Origin: Alkalibacterium sp. AK22 | GTDB taxonomy: Bacteria; Bacillota; Bacilli; Lactobacillales; Carnobacteriaceae_A | Assembly (NCBI RefSeq): GCF_000585255.1 | Contig: NZ_JANL01000022.1 | Coordinates: forward strand, 1 to 64,000 | Direction: 5' to 3' | DNA: 64,000 bases | The notes under the pieces: generated by a model | Seen by the model: the letters and a program-made list of their open reading frames with translations, nothing else | Databases searched by the model: none | Told to the model about the DNA's origin: nothing | In this document: piece after piece, positions 1 to 9,002 of the stretch | Layout: each line of letters begins with the position of its first letter | How positions within the stretch are numbered: the first letter of the stretch is position 1 | Program-made: the position numbers and the translations under genes

Positions 1-56
1 ACTTTTGTCCCAGCCTCTTTTTACAGTAAATTATAATTTTGATCTCTAATAAGTGC

Positions 57-1361
57 TTAAGTGATTGTTGTTTTGATTGCTTCTTCCACAACGGCTTCCT
101 CATCAGAAATTCTTTCAATATCTGCACCAAGTTTTTGCATCTTAATATGGAACTGACTATATCCACGATCTAAATGGCTCAGATTAGTCACGCGCGTGTA
201 TCCTTTGGCTGTAAGTCCTGCCAGAATCAAAGCTGCTGCTGCACGCAAATCGCTCGCCGCAACTTCCGCACCCTGAAGAACATTGCCTCCATGGATGATC
301 ACGCTCTGACTGTCGACCTGGAAAGAGGCGTTCATTTTACGTAGTTCTTCCATATGCATATAACGATTTTCAAAAACGGTCTCCCTCATAATACTGGTGC
401 CTTCAGCTACCAACTGAGCGATAGTCATCGGTGACTGCATGTCAGTCGGGAAGCCTGGATGCGGCATAGTTTTTACATCTGTCGGTTTTAGCTTGTCTGG
501 ACCAATCACCCTTAGACCTTCACTCGACTCAATAAAGGTGACACCCATTTCACGCAATTTGGAAATGAGCGGTTTGTTATGTTCAGGAACACATTCCTTG
601 ATAAGGATATCTCCTTGGGTAACAGCCGCGGCGATCATAAATGTGCCACTTTCAATCCGGTCAGGCAGAATTGCGTGTTCCGTCCCTTGTAAGGATTCTA
701 CTCCTTCGATTTTCAGTGTCTCCGTCCCAGCCCCAACTACTTTGGCTCCCATCTTGTTAAGGAAGTTTGCCAGATCGACAATTTCCGGCTCACGGGCCAC
801 GTTTTCCATAATTGTGGTTCCCTCTGCCAGAGTGGCTGCCATCATAATATTTTGTGTTGCCCCTACACTTGGGAAGTCAAGGTAGATGTGTGCGCCTTTC
901 AGTCTGTCTACTGAAGCCTCTATATGCCCGTTGCCAATATGTACATCGACACCCATGGCTTCGAACCCTTTCAAATGCAAGTCAATGGGGCGTGAACCTA
1001 TAGCACATCCTCCAGGCAGAGCCACTTTTGCATAACCGGTTCGTGCCAGCAGAGGGCCCATTACCACAATCGAAGCACGCATTTTACTCATAAAATCAAA
1101 TGGTGTATCACTATTGAGTTCTCGAGCAGCATCCATGCGCATCTGCTTTTTCTCTTCATCAAAGGATACATCGAGATTCAAGTGAGTCAGTACTTCTTTC
1201 ATGATGTAAATATCTGATAATAGCGGTACGCTGTTCAGAGTGTTCTGCCCTGTCTCCGCCAGAACAGTTGCTGCCAGTATCGGTAGTGCTGCGTTTTTAG
1301 CTCCATCTATATCAACCGAGCCCGATAACTTTCGTCCTCCGTTTACTAAAATCTTGTCCAT
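57..1361 (-). CDS. murA: UDP-N-acetylglucosamine 1-carboxyvinyltransferase
   Basis: Catalyses the first committed step of peptidoglycan synthesis, transferring enolpyruvate from PEP to UDP-GlcNAc in the cytoplasm. The protein (434 aa, normal length) shows the catalytic loop [11 protein letters not shown] with Cys near residue 119, the N-terminal [10 protein letters not shown] substrate segment and the C-terminal [13 protein letters not shown] segment. An upstream in-frame Met exists, but I chose the ATG at 1361 because GGAGGG lies about 8 nt before it and homologues begin there. Preceded on the same strand by the DUF1146 gene, the usual partner in Bacillota. Firmicutes often carry two murA copies; the neighbourhood fits the ywzB-linked copy (MurAA-like). 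Confidence 0.96.
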   Translation of the reverse strand: MDKILVNGGRKLSGSVDIDGAKNAALPILAATVLAETGQNTLNSVPLLSDIYIMKEVLTHLNLDVSFDEEKKQMRMDAARELNSDTPFDFMSKMRASIVVMGPLLARTGYAKVALPGGCAIGSRPIDLHLKGFEAMGVDVHIGNGHIEASVDRLKGAHIYLDFPSVGATQNIMMAATLAEGTTIMENVAREPEIVDLANFLNKMGAKVVGAGTETLKIEGVESLQGTEHAILPDRIESGTFMIAAAVTQGDILIKECVPEHNKPLISKLREMGVTFIESSEGLRVIGPDKLKPTDVKTMPHPGFPTDMQSPMTIAQLVAEGTSIMRETVFENRYMHMEELRKMNASFQVDSQSVIIHGGNVLQGAEVAASDLRAAAALILAGLTAKGYTRVTNLSHLDRGYSQFHIKMQKLGADIERISDEEAVVEEAIKTTIT

Positions 1362-1460
1362 TCTATGCCCTCCATTTTTACAACTAAGCCTGTTCAATAT
1401 TCCCTAATGTCTTCAAACTGTTTTGTCCAACTGTCTATAATTAAATCGCTTTAGTAAGCT

Positions 1461-1475
1461 CGTTCCCTGGGAACG
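1461..1475. promoter_or_regulatory. Perfect 7+1+7 palindrome in the murA leader
   Basis: CGTTCCC-T-GGGAACG lies about 100 bp before the murA start, just downstream (in the murA direction) of a TATACT-like -10. It is seen directly; a regulator-binding role or a short hairpin in the leader are both possible. I do not recognise the regulator. Confidence 0.35.
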
Positions 1476-1581
1476 ACTGATATAGTATAACAGATACTAT
1501 TTCCATAAGGAACCAATTGGAATCCCTTTACAGATGACAAGTTTGTGACAGACTGATGATTTTTGTGCATCCACCGTCATC

Positions 1582-1821
1582 TTATAACATAAATAATACA
1601 TTTTGTATGGAAAGGATAAAATCGACAAAAAAATTACTTGCTGTATATCCGATGGCAATCGCCAAGAGAACATACAATGTTCTAGCCTGAGGCACGTGAT
1701 ATTTCTTTAAAAACGTATCGGTCCTGAGCGCCTGTAAAGACCAGAATGCAACAAGCACGAAAAAAATATGCGAAATCAAACGAATGAGTTCCTGTAAAGT
1801 GCTTAATGTCATAACTTTCAT
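1582..1821 (-). CDS. DUF1146 family small membrane protein (YwzB-like)
   Basis: 79 aa protein with two predicted membrane helices (about residues 10-32 and 47-72) and little else. It resembles the DUF1146/YwzB family, found in Bacillota immediately upstream of murA and downstream of the ATP synthase epsilon gene. No biochemical function is established. Here it sits upstream of murA on the same strand but is preceded by upp, not atpC, and appears to have its own promoter. The start follows a purine-rich AAAGGATG stretch; a second Met at residue 4 is an alternative. Confidence 0.8.
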   Translation of the reverse strand: MKVMTLSTLQELIRLISHIFFVLVAFWSLQALRTDTFLKKYHVPQARTLYVLLAIAIGYTASNFFVDFILSIQNVLFML

Positions 1822-1871
1822 CCTTTCATGGCCATATTAGCACAGATATTTTTATATTTCATTTATTATGC

Positions 1872-1891
1872 TTGTAACACAATTGTTACAA
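1872..1891. promoter_or_regulatory. Palindrome overlapping the putative DUF1146-murA promoter
   Basis: TTGTAAC-N6-GTTACAA, a 7-bp perfect inverted repeat about 50-70 bp upstream of the DUF1146 start. On the minus strand one arm supplies a TTACAA -35-like hexamer followed 17 nt later by TAAAAA, so a protein bound here could control the promoter. This promoter would be needed because the usual upstream atp promoter is absent. Regulator unknown. Confidence 0.4.
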
Positions 1892-1902
1892 ACGTGCAAG
1901 AT

Positions 1903-1947
1903 AAAAAAGGAGGCAGCCGGTATTGGATACCTACCGCTTCCTCCTTT
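1903..1947 (-). terminator. Rho-independent terminator after upp
   Basis: On the minus strand AAAGGAGG...CCTCCTTT pairs around a GC-rich interior and is followed by a run of six T, ending the tdk-to-upp transcription unit. Confidence 0.8.
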
Positions 1948-1962
1948 GTCTATATGACCTTT

Positions 1963-2592
1963 TTATAAAGTTCCAAACAGGCGATCACCGGCGTCTCCCA
2001 GCCCCGGAAGAATGTAGCCGTTCTCGTCCAGACGTTCATCCATTGAGGCAGTGTAGATGTCCACATCCGGGTGTGCTTCCTGAAGCACTTTAACCCCTTC
2101 AGGTGCTGCAACCAGACAAACAAACTTGATATTGGTTCCACCACGTTTTTTCAGTGCATCGATGGCGGCAACTGCTGATCCGCCTGTAGCCAGCATTGGA
2201 TCCACTACAAGCAGCTCTCTTTCAGGTAGATCTGAAGGCATTTTAATGAAATACTCAACCGGCTCCATTGTTTCGTGATCACGGTACATCCCCACGTGTC
2301 CCACTTTAGCAGCTGGTATAAGATCAAGCATTCCGTCAACCATACCAAGTCCGGCTCTTAAGATAGGAACAATCACTACTTTTTTCCCGGCTAGTCTTTT
2401 TTGAGTGGACGTGACTAGAGGCGTTTGTATTTCAACATCTTCAAGAGGCATCTCTCGTGATACTTCATAAGCAAGCAGGCGGGCAATCTCATTGACGACC
2501 TCTCTAAAATACTTGGTCCCCGTGTCTTTGTCTCTAATAATTGTCAGTTTATGCTGAATCAGTGGATGATCGATTACTTGAATTTTACCCAT
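1963..2592 (-). CDS. upp: Uracil phosphoribosyltransferase
   Basis: Salvages uracil to UMP using PRPP. 209 aa, the standard length, beginning [16 protein letters not shown] and carrying the PRPP-binding motif [13 protein letters not shown] longer in-frame opening exists, but the ATG at 2592 is chosen since AAAGGAG precedes it by 6-7 nt and family members start at this point. It follows sua5 with about a 98-bp gap and ends at a strong terminator. In many Bacillota glyA precedes upp and the ATP synthase operon follows it; neither is present here. Confidence 0.97.
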   Translation of the reverse strand: MGKIQVIDHPLIQHKLTIIRDKDTGTKYFREVVNEIARLLAYEVSREMPLEDVEIQTPLVTSTQKRLAGKKVVIVPILRAGLGMVDGMLDLIPAAKVGHVGMYRDHETMEPVEYFIKMPSDLPERELLVVDPMLATGGSAVAAIDALKKRGGTNIKFVCLVAAPEGVKVLQEAHPDVDIYTASMDERLDENGYILPGLGDAGDRLFGTL

Positions 2593-2690
2593 AATAAACT
2601 CCTTTATTTTAGCTTTGTAATTATCGCCTTTTATCTTACCCATTGTACCTAAATGCCTAGCTGATTTCCAGAAAAATCCTTAGCCTCAAC

Positions 2691-3704
2691 TCATTCAGTC
2701 CATTCTGCTGCTTTGTGCAGACGGTTCATATAGGCCCTGCCAATGCCTGTTTCCGAGTAAGCTTCCGCGAAAATAACAGAAGCCCTTGTCTGATCCAGCA
2801 TACGCAAGCCATCATAAAACCGGCTGGCCGCTTCTTCGGGCTTCGCTTTTTCCCCCAGTGAATAGACCTCATATTCACCAGGAATCAAGAGGTCTTTTGC
2901 TGTCTCTTCACTGACGAGAAGTCCTGGTCGTTCTCCTTTGAGTACGAACGCTTTTACTAATTCAGACTGCTTCTCTGCATTTTCAGGCAAGATGTAGACA
3001 GGTTTATCCGGTGAATAATGCCGGTATTTCATCCCTGGGGATTTAGGTGCCTGACTGCCGTCTTTTAAATGAAGATCCAGATAGATGTGTTCAAGAGTAT
3101 CCTGCAGATCTTCTAGTGATACCCCTCCGGGTCTTAGAACAGTAGGCCGTTTGGGATTAGTTAAATCTATAACCGTAGACTCTAACCCAACACCTGTCGA
3201 GCCACCGTCGATGATTCCACTAATTTTCCCCTCCAAATCGCGCCTTACATGATCAGCGGTAGTTGGACTCGGTCTGCCTGATAGATTAGCGCTGGGAGCA
3301 GCTAAAGGGACCCCGGCTTGCCGAATGAGTTCCAGCGCCACAGGGTGGTCAGGCATACGAACCGCTACAGTATTCAAATCCCCTGTTACTGCCGGAGCTA
3401 GGGGTCCTTTCCGTTCAAACACAATTGTACACGGTCCGGGCCAGAACCGTTCTATGATGGCTTCTGCCTCTTTAGGAATCTGAGTAACATAAGCTTGAAG
3501 CTGCTGTTTACTCGATACATGAATAATCAGCGGATTGTCACTGGGCCTCCCCTTTGCTTTAAATATTTTACGGACTGCCTCCTCATTGGTCGCATCTGCT
3601 CCTAATCCGTAAACAGTCTCGGTGGGGAAAGCAACAACTTCGCCTTTTTTTAGATATGCAGCTGCTTCAGCAATATCATGTATATCCCAATCATGTGTAT
3701 TCAA
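2691..3704 (-). CDS. L-threonylcarbamoyladenylate synthase (Sua5/YwlC)
   Basis: Makes threonylcarbamoyl-AMP, the donor for the t6A37 modification of ANN-decoding tRNAs. 337 aa, so the long Sua5 form: an N-terminal YrdC domain (about 10-200, with KGEVVAFPTETVYGLGADA and SGRPSPTTADHV) and a C-terminal Sua5 domain (about 215-335). The KxRxxxxPL-type segment KAKGRPSDNPLIIHV is visible. It starts one base after the prmC stop, indicating translational coupling within the tdk-prfA-prmC-sua5 operon, a widely conserved translation-quality cluster. Confidence 0.95.
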   Translation of the reverse strand: MNTHDWDIHDIAEAAAYLKKGEVVAFPTETVYGLGADATNEEAVRKIFKAKGRPSDNPLIIHVSSKQQLQAYVTQIPKEAEAIIERFWPGPCTIVFERKGPLAPAVTGDLNTVAVRMPDHPVALELIRQAGVPLAAPSANLSGRPSPTTADHVRRDLEGKISGIIDGGSTGVGLESTVIDLTNPKRPTVLRPGGVSLEDLQDTLEHIYLDLHLKDGSQAPKSPGMKYRHYSPDKPVYILPENAEKQSELVKAFVLKGERPGLLVSEETAKDLLIPGEYEVYSLGEKAKPEEAASRFYDGLRMLDQTRASVIFAEAYSETGIGRAYMNRLHKAAEWTE

Positions 3705-3705
3705 G

Positions 3706-4578
3706 CTATCCCTCCTTCTTTGGATTAATATCTATATGAACAACCCGGTCATTCCCACTAATATCTCTCCAGATGGCGATTTTGCTAGTAGGGAACACTT
3801 CTCTGAAAAGACTGGATACCTTTTCCCCCTGAAGATAGCCGATTTCCAAAAAAATCTGCCCATTTTCACTCATTATTGACGGCAGTTCAGCTGACAGCCG
3901 ACGGTAAACCTGCAGACCATTTTCTTCAGCAAAAAGTGCCAGACCAGGTTCATATTCAATCACATGCCAATCCATCACTTCCTGTTCTTCTTCACTGATG
4001 TAAGGAGGATTGGACAAAACCAAATCGACTTTGCAGTCTATAGACCCAGTAAGATCACTGAGGATAAAATCAATGTCAGCGCCGAGTGCCATGGCATTAC
4101 TTTGAGCGACCTCAAGCGCACCTTGACTGATATCCACTCCCAGAACTTTGTCCTGTGGACGACTCAATTTGTGACTGACCGCTAACACCCCCGTACCTGT
4201 CCCGATATCCAGTACTGTCAAGGAACGACTACTTAATGTTTTCAGACAGCGTGCAAACCACTCTTCGGTTTCGGGTCTGGGAATGAGCGTGTCCGGTGTG
4301 ACCTTAAATTTATTGCCGTAAAACCATTCATGGCCAACAACATACTGGGCCGGTTTGCCGGCTGACAGCTCCTGAACTGCTTTTTCAAAGGATACTTGTT
4401 CTTCTACCGGCATATTTTGTTTTCTAATCCGCATCCAGTCAGTCAGGCTCCAATTGTTGCATTCTTTTAATACCCACTGAGCCAAATGAGAAGATATTCC
4501 TCTATCCTCTAAAAAAGAAGAAGCCCGGTTGAGGACTTCTTCATACGTGCTGGCCGGTACGCGTTCATTACTCTGCAT
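3706..4578 (-). CDS. prmC: Peptide chain release factor N5-glutamine methyltransferase
   Basis: SAM-dependent methyltransferase that methylates the glutamine of the GGQ motif in release factors. 290 aa with an N-terminal helical domain (1-100), SAM-binding [14 protein letters not shown], and the catalytic NPPY motif in [12 protein letters not shown]. Overlaps the 3' end of prfA by 11 bp, whose product is its substrate, a classical gene pair. Confidence 0.95.
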   Translation of the reverse strand: MQSNERVPASTYEEVLNRASSFLEDRGISSHLAQWVLKECNNWSLTDWMRIRKQNMPVEEQVSFEKAVQELSAGKPAQYVVGHEWFYGNKFKVTPDTLIPRPETEEWFARCLKTLSSRSLTVLDIGTGTGVLAVSHKLSRPQDKVLGVDISQGALEVAQSNAMALGADIDFILSDLTGSIDCKVDLVLSNPPYISEEEQEVMDWHVIEYEPGLALFAEENGLQVYRRLSAELPSIMSENGQIFLEIGYLQGEKVSSLFREVFPTSKIAIWRDISGNDRVVHIDINPKKEG

Positions 4579-5650
4579 GTTTAAGCTGCTCCATTTTTTG
4601 AGATTGCTCCCACATCAAAAGTGCATCGATGATTTCACCCAATTTACCTGAAAGAATCTGGTCCAGCTTCTGGATTGTCAGGTTGATTCGGTGATCCGTC
4701 ACTCGACTTTGCGGGAAATTGTAGGTCCGAATACGCTCGGAACGGTCTCCCGTTCCGACCGCTGACTTTCTTTCAGCATCGACTTCAGCCTGTGCTTCAG
4801 ATGTGATTTTGTCATAAATACGCGAACGCAGAACTTTCATCGCTTTTTCTCTGTTTTTCAACTGAGAACGCTCATCCTGCATGGCTACAACCAGCCCAGT
4901 CGGTTCGTGCGTCAGACGTACAGCCGATGCTGTTTTATTGACATGCTGTCCGCCTGCTCCACTGGCATGGTAAATATCGACACGAATATCGTTCTCGTCG
5001 ATATCCACTTCCACTTCCTCCGCTTCGGGCATAACGACTACGGTCGCTGTTGACGTGTGAATCCTCCCCTGAGATTCAGTCTGTGGCACACGCTGAACCC
5101 TGTGAGCCCCGTTTTCAAACTTGAGCTTGGAATAGACATTGTTTCCGGTAATCATCAGAGTGATTTCTTTATAGCCGCCGATTCCATTCGCATTGGCGTC
5201 CAGTACTTCCGTCTTCCAACCTTCATTGTCCGCGTACTTCTGATACATTTCAAACAAGTCACTGGCGAAAAGCTGAGCTTCGTCTCCACCGGCTGCCCCT
5301 CTGATTTCCATGATGACATTGCGTTCATCGTTCTCATCTTTAGGCAGCAGCAGGATCTTGAGTTTTTCTTCCAGCTCTTCTTTTTGCTTAGACAAGGCGT
5401 TGCGTTCCTGCTTGGCCATTTCTTCCATTTCCTTGTCCAGCTTTTCTCTGAGCATCTCTTCTGTATCTTCAAGTTCTGATACGACCTCTTTGTACGAGCG
5501 TAAGGTCTCTACCGTATCTCTCAGATCAGCTTCTTCCTTGCTTAATTTCATAAAGCGGTCAGTATCACTGATCACCTGAGGATCACTCAGTAGTTCATTT
5601 AATTCATCGTAGCGTATGGCTACTTCTTCCAGTCTATCAAACATACTCAT
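4568..5650 (-). CDS. prfA: Peptide chain release factor 1
   Basis: Recognises UAA and UAG stop codons and triggers peptidyl-tRNA hydrolysis. 360 aa; codon-recognition PxT motif in [14 protein letters not shown] and the catalytic GGQ loop in [18 protein letters not shown]. The ATG at 5650 overlaps the tdk stop (ATGA) and is preceded by AGGAG at 9 nt; a second ATG two codons later is an equally good match to homologue starts. Confidence 0.97.
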   Translation of the reverse strand: MSMFDRLEEVAIRYDELNELLSDPQVISDTDRFMKLSKEEADLRDTVETLRSYKEVVSELEDTEEMLREKLDKEMEEMAKQERNALSKQKEELEEKLKILLLPKDENDERNVIMEIRGAAGGDEAQLFASDLFEMYQKYADNEGWKTEVLDANANGIGGYKEITLMITGNNVYSKLKFENGAHRVQRVPQTESQGRIHTSTATVVVMPEAEEVEVDIDENDIRVDIYHASGAGGQHVNKTASAVRLTHEPTGLVVAMQDERSQLKNREKAMKVLRSRIYDKITSEAQAEVDAERKSAVGTGDRSERIRTYNFPQSRVTDHRINLTIQKLDQILSGKLGEIIDALLMWEQSQKMEQLKHAE

Positions 5651-6243
5651 TGCTTTTGACTCCTTTCTTCACTTTTGACAGGCGGTTCGTGGTAGTGCTT
5701 GCGGCAAACCGGATAGTAGGATTCGTTGCCTCCAATCACGATCTGCTCTCCTGTATAAATGGGCCGGCCTTCATGCATGCGCATATTCATAATCGCTTTT
5801 TTGTGGCAGAACCAGCAGATTGTTTTCATTTCCTCGATTTTGTCTGCCAGAATCAGCAGGCGCTCGGATCCTTCAAAAAGCCGATTTCTGAAGTCATTTT
5901 TCAGTCCAAAGGCCATGACCGGAATATCCAGTTCATCTACAATACGAGCAAGCTGATCAACATGTTTGGTACTCAAAAACTGGGCTTCATCAATCAATAC
6001 GCAAGCCAAATCTTTCGGCATCTGCTGTACCTGTTTGAAAATATCAGTTTTTTCCGTCACTGGTACCGCCTGTCGTTTGATGCCAATTCTACTTGAGATA
6101 CTCCCGACTTCGTCTCGGTCGTCCAGAGCACTCGTAAACAAAGCTACCGGCTTGTGCTGCTCTTCATAGTTATGTGCTACTTTCAGTATTTCAATCGACT
6201 TTCCACTGTTCATTGCTCCGTAGCGGAAAAATAACTGTGCCAT
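5647..6243 (-). CDS. tdk: Thymidine kinase
   Basis: Phosphorylates thymidine for dTMP salvage. 198 aa from the chosen start, standard for type II TK. P-loop in [17 protein letters not shown], Walker-B/DEAQF in [11 protein letters not shown], and four Cys/His positions of the structural zinc site (ICWFCHKKA and CRKHY). Two upstream Mets are in frame; the ATG at 6243 has GGGAG at about 7 nt and is the conserved start. First gene of the translation/salvage operon. Confidence 0.95.
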   Translation of the reverse strand: MAQLFFRYGAMNSGKSIEILKVAHNYEEQHKPVALFTSALDDRDEVGSISSRIGIKRQAVPVTEKTDIFKQVQQMPKDLACVLIDEAQFLSTKHVDQLARIVDELDIPVMAFGLKNDFRNRLFEGSERLLILADKIEEMKTICWFCHKKAIMNMRMHEGRPIYTGEQIVIGGNESYYPVCRKHYHEPPVKSEERSQKQ

Positions 6244-6324
6244 TCTGCTCCCACTTTCCATCTTTCTAATAAATCTAATCACTTATCTATTTAATGTTTC
6301 CTCAAAAGATACCTATCCTTGTAA

Positions 6325-6353
6325 ATTATAAGTGAATCAGGCCAAAAGCACAA
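6325..6353 (-). promoter_or_regulatory. Promoter of the tdk-prfA-prmC-sua5 operon
   Basis: TTGTGC - 17 nt - TATAAT on the minus strand, about 80 bp upstream of the tdk start, in the divergent gap with manA. Confidence 0.65.
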
Positions 6354-6452
6354 GGTCAGACTTGATTCATAAAAAGGTCGGACAATATCTCTTTCCCCTC
6401 TTCTTCAATTTTTATGGTAGACTCAAGAAAACGTATTGAAAGGGGATCCGAT

Positions 6453-7409
6453 ATGGTCGAGCCATTATTTTTAGAAGGGGTATTCAAAGAAAAAATTTGG
6501 GGTGGAAGCAAACTGGAGGAAGTTTTTGATTATACTATCCCAAGCAGTAAAACCGGAGAGTTATGGGCCATCAGCGCTCACCCTAACGGACCAAGTCGGA
6601 TTAAAAACGGAACGTACAAAGGGTGGACACTCGACGAGCTGTTTAAAAAGCACAAAGTCCTTTTTGGTGATCCTAAAGAAGATGTTTTCCCGCTCCTGAC
6701 CAAAATCATTGATGCTGAAGAGGATTTGTCTGTTCAAGTCCACCCGGATGACCGTTATGGTCTGGAAAAAGAAGGCGAACTGGGCAAGACCGAATGCTGG
6801 TATATCCTGTCTGCCGAAGAAGGAAGCGAGATTGTTTACGGTCATCACGCTCAAACAAAAGAAGAACTCAAAGAAATGATTCTTCAGGGGCATTGGGACA
6901 GTCTATTGAGACGCATTCCCGTAAAGGCCGGTGACTTTTTTTACGTTCCGAGTGGAACCATCCATGCAATCGGCAGTGGGATTGTCATCTTGGAAACTCA
7001 GCAATCCAGTGATACTACTTACCGGGTCTATGATTACGACCGGGTCCAGGATAACGGTCAGAAACGAGAGCTTCATATTAACGATTCACTAGCGGTGACG
7101 ACTGTCCCTCACATCGATCCAAAGCTTCGGTTCAAAACCACTCAGTCAACTGCATCCAGCAGAGTCCTACTCGTTGAAAATCCTTTTTTTAAAGTCGAGG
7201 CCTGGGAAATAAGCGGCCAGCAGAGATACACAGCAGAAGGACCTTACAGTCTTTTCAGTGTTCTTGAAGGTCAGGGTACACTGACTGTTGCTGGTAAATT
7301 GTATTCCCTACAGAAGGGTGAGCATTTTATTCTGCCCGAGCCAGTAAAGAACTGGATAATTGAGGGCAAGCTTCAATTGCTTGCTTCACGGCCCGGAAAG
7401 AGCCGGTAA
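6453..7409 (+). CDS. manA: Mannose-6-phosphate isomerase, class I
   Basis: Interconverts mannose-6-P and fructose-6-P. 318 aa, length typical of the short Firmicutes class I enzyme. Cupin zinc ligands are visible in LSVQVHPDD, the adjacent KTECWYIL, and the YVPSGTIHAIGSGIVILETQQSSDTTYRVYDYDR segment. An upstream in-frame ATG at 6414 is rejected in favour of 6453, which is preceded by AAAGGGG and matches the family start. Transcribed divergently from tdk and ended by a shared terminator with amt. Confidence 0.95.
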   Translation: MVEPLFLEGVFKEKIWGGSKLEEVFDYTIPSSKTGELWAISAHPNGPSRIKNGTYKGWTLDELFKKHKVLFGDPKEDVFPLLTKIIDAEEDLSVQVHPDDRYGLEKEGELGKTECWYILSAEEGSEIVYGHHAQTKEELKEMILQGHWDSLLRRIPVKAGDFFYVPSGTIHAIGSGIVILETQQSSDTTYRVYDYDRVQDNGQKRELHINDSLAVTTVPHIDPKLRFKTTQSTASSRVLLVENPFFKVEAWEISGQQRYTAEGPYSLFSVLEGQGTLTVAGKLYSLQKGEHFILPEPVKNWIIEGKLQLLASRPGKSR

Positions 7410-7424
7410 GCTGTCATAAATAAA

Positions 7425-7471
7425 AGAACGACAGACCCATTCAGTGGAAGGGCCTGTCGTTCTCTTTTTTT
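7425..7471. terminator. Bidirectional terminator between manA and amt
   Basis: Perfect 10-bp stem AGAACGACAG/CTGTCGTTCT followed by a long T run on the plus strand; the minus strand also has a T-rich tail from AAAATAAA. Confidence 0.85.
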
Positions 7472-8739
7472 TAGTGCTTAATCTCTGCTGGTGTCGGCGA
7501 GTCTACTGGTGTGATTGTAGGCAACGTGAAGTCGGCATACGTACTGACTAGTCCGTGTTCGCTCACGTCCATACCCGCCTCTTCCTCTTCAGGTGTGACA
7601 CGCAAACCAATGGTCATGTCAATCATTTTGAATACGGCTGTCATGCTCAAGCCGACCCAAAGGGCAACGGCTACAACCCCCAGTGTCTGGATGCCCAGCA
7701 TACCGAAGCCTCCACCGTAAAGTAATCCCCCGTCTACAGCAAATAGTCCTACGAGGATTGTGCCGACGCCTCCGGCTATACCATGGACTCCAAAGGCTCC
7801 CACAGGATCATCTATTTTTGCTTTATGCTCGACCCATTCAACTGCATACATCATGGCTACTGAAGAAAGAAGACCGATCGCTACCGCTCCAAATGGATTC
7901 ACTACGGCACAGCCAGCTGTGATGCCTACTAAGCCAGCCAAAGCACCATTCATTGTCAGACCCAGATCCGGCTTCCCTAATCGGAACCACGATAGCAGCA
8001 TGGCAATCAGTGTACCGGAAGCTGCTGCGAGATTAGTGTTAAGCAGGATTATCCCAATCAGGGTCAGCGAGCCTTCATCAGAAGCTTCAAGCGTTGAGGC
8101 ACCATTGAAACCAAACCAGGCGAACCAGAGGATAAACATGCCCAGTGCGGCTATTACCAGATTGTGTCCTGGAATTGTCTTGGCCTTTCCGTCTGCATCA
8201 TATTTGCCTGCCCTTGCACCAACGATTCGGGCACCTGCGAGAGCACTTACTCCTCCCACCATATGGACAGCTACTGAGCCCGCAAAGTCTTCAAAGCCAA
8301 GGCTGGCCAGCCAACCTCCTCCCCAAATCCAATGACCAGAGATAGGATAGATCAGGCCTGATATGATGACCGTGTACAGCAGATAAGAACTGAATTTTGT
8401 TCGTTCAGCCATGGCTCCGGAAACGATTGTTGCTGCAGTTGCACAGAAGACAGTCTGAAACATTAAAAATACATAACCTGGAATATTGCTGTCATAATTC
8501 TGCGTAACAAACAGATCCGGACGGCCGATAAAACCAGCCAGTGTGGGTCCAAACATAATTCCAAAACCGATAAACCAGTAGAGCAGCGAGCCAGTAACAA
8601 AATCCATCAGATTCTTCATAATAATATTCCCTGAGTTTTTTGCTCTTGTCAGTCCTGTCTCAAGCAGTGCAAATCCCGCCTGCATAAAAAATACGAGTAC
8701 TGTTCCCAGCAGGACCCAAAGTGTGTCTGTTGCGGACAT
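7471..8739 (-). CDS. amt: Ammonium transporter (Amt/MEP/Rh family)
   Basis: Ammonium channel/transporter of the cytoplasmic membrane. 422 aa with about 11 membrane segments and the conserved features: ETGLTRAKNSGNIIMKN, pore His in YPISGHWIWGGG and in FGVHGIAGGVGTILVG, and D in the NFAGSVAVHMVGG-like element (DFAGSVAVHMVGG). The ATG at 8739 is chosen over an upstream in-frame Met because GGGAGG precedes it by 8 nt. No glnK gene follows, which is unusual for amt operons in Bacillota, where amtB-glnK pairs are common. Confidence 0.95.
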   Translation of the reverse strand: MSATDTLWVLLGTVLVFFMQAGFALLETGLTRAKNSGNIIMKNLMDFVTGSLLYWFIGFGIMFGPTLAGFIGRPDLFVTQNYDSNIPGYVFLMFQTVFCATAATIVSGAMAERTKFSSYLLYTVIISGLIYPISGHWIWGGGWLASLGFEDFAGSVAVHMVGGVSALAGARIVGARAGKYDADGKAKTIPGHNLVIAALGMFILWFAWFGFNGASTLEASDEGSLTLIGIILLNTNLAAASGTLIAMLLSWFRLGKPDLGLTMNGALAGLVGITAGCAVVNPFGAVAIGLLSSVAMMYAVEWVEHKAKIDDPVGAFGVHGIAGGVGTILVGLFAVDGGLLYGGGFGMLGIQTLGVVAVALWVGLSMTAVFKMIDMTIGLRVTPEEEEAGMDVSEHGLVSTYADFTLPTITPVDSPTPAEIKH

Positions 8740-8770
8740 AATAATAGCCTCCCTTTGTAAGATGCTATTT

Positions 8771-8799
8771 ATTCTATGCCTATCAATCAGATTAAACAA
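8771..8799 (-). promoter_or_regulatory. amt promoter
   Basis: TTGTTT - 17 nt - TAGAAT on the minus strand, with the -10 about 32 bp before the amt start. Confidence 0.55.
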
Positions 8800-8839
8800 T
8801 AGTGGCGTTTAGATTAGAAAATAATTAATGCATTAGGAC

Positions 8840-8873
8840 TGTAAACGATAGATAACAAAAAATGTAAACGCTA
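8840..8873. promoter_or_regulatory. Two direct TGTAAACGNTA repeats upstream of amt (cre-like)
   Basis: TGTAAACGATA at 8840-8850 and TGTAAACGCTA at 8863-8873, 23 bp apart. Each resembles a CcpA catabolite-responsive element (TGNAANCGNWNNCA) with one or two mismatches, and both lie upstream of the amt -35. CcpA or another regulator is inference. Confidence 0.4.
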
Positions 8874-8925
8874 TTTGCTTTCTTTATTTTGTGATGATTG
8901 TTTATAGATACAGACAACTGTAAAA

Positions 8926-8976
8926 AACTGACCCTCAAGAGGACTAGCCAGAATCGGCATCTTTTGAGGGTCAGTT
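8926..8976 (-). terminator. Terminator of the tetR-ABC exporter operon
   Basis: Long stem with arms AACTGACCCTCAA and TTGAGGGTCAGTT; a TTTTTT tail follows on the minus strand just after the ABC gene ending at 9003. Confidence 0.85.
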
Positions 8977-9002
8977 CTTTATAAATAGTGGCTCTAAAAT
9001 GA

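Noticed and set aside
439-885. 148-codon ORF antisense to murA
   Set aside because: Mirror frame of a clear enzyme; no RBS or domain.
1461-1475. LexA-type SOS box in the murA leader
   Set aside because: The palindrome is GTTCCC-GGGAAC, the reverse order of the Gram-positive LexA GAAC-N4-GTTC box, so SOS control is not supported.
7511-8345. Several long plus-strand ORFs over amt
   Set aside because: Antisense shadows of a high-identity transporter; proline/serine-rich compositions typical of mirror frames.
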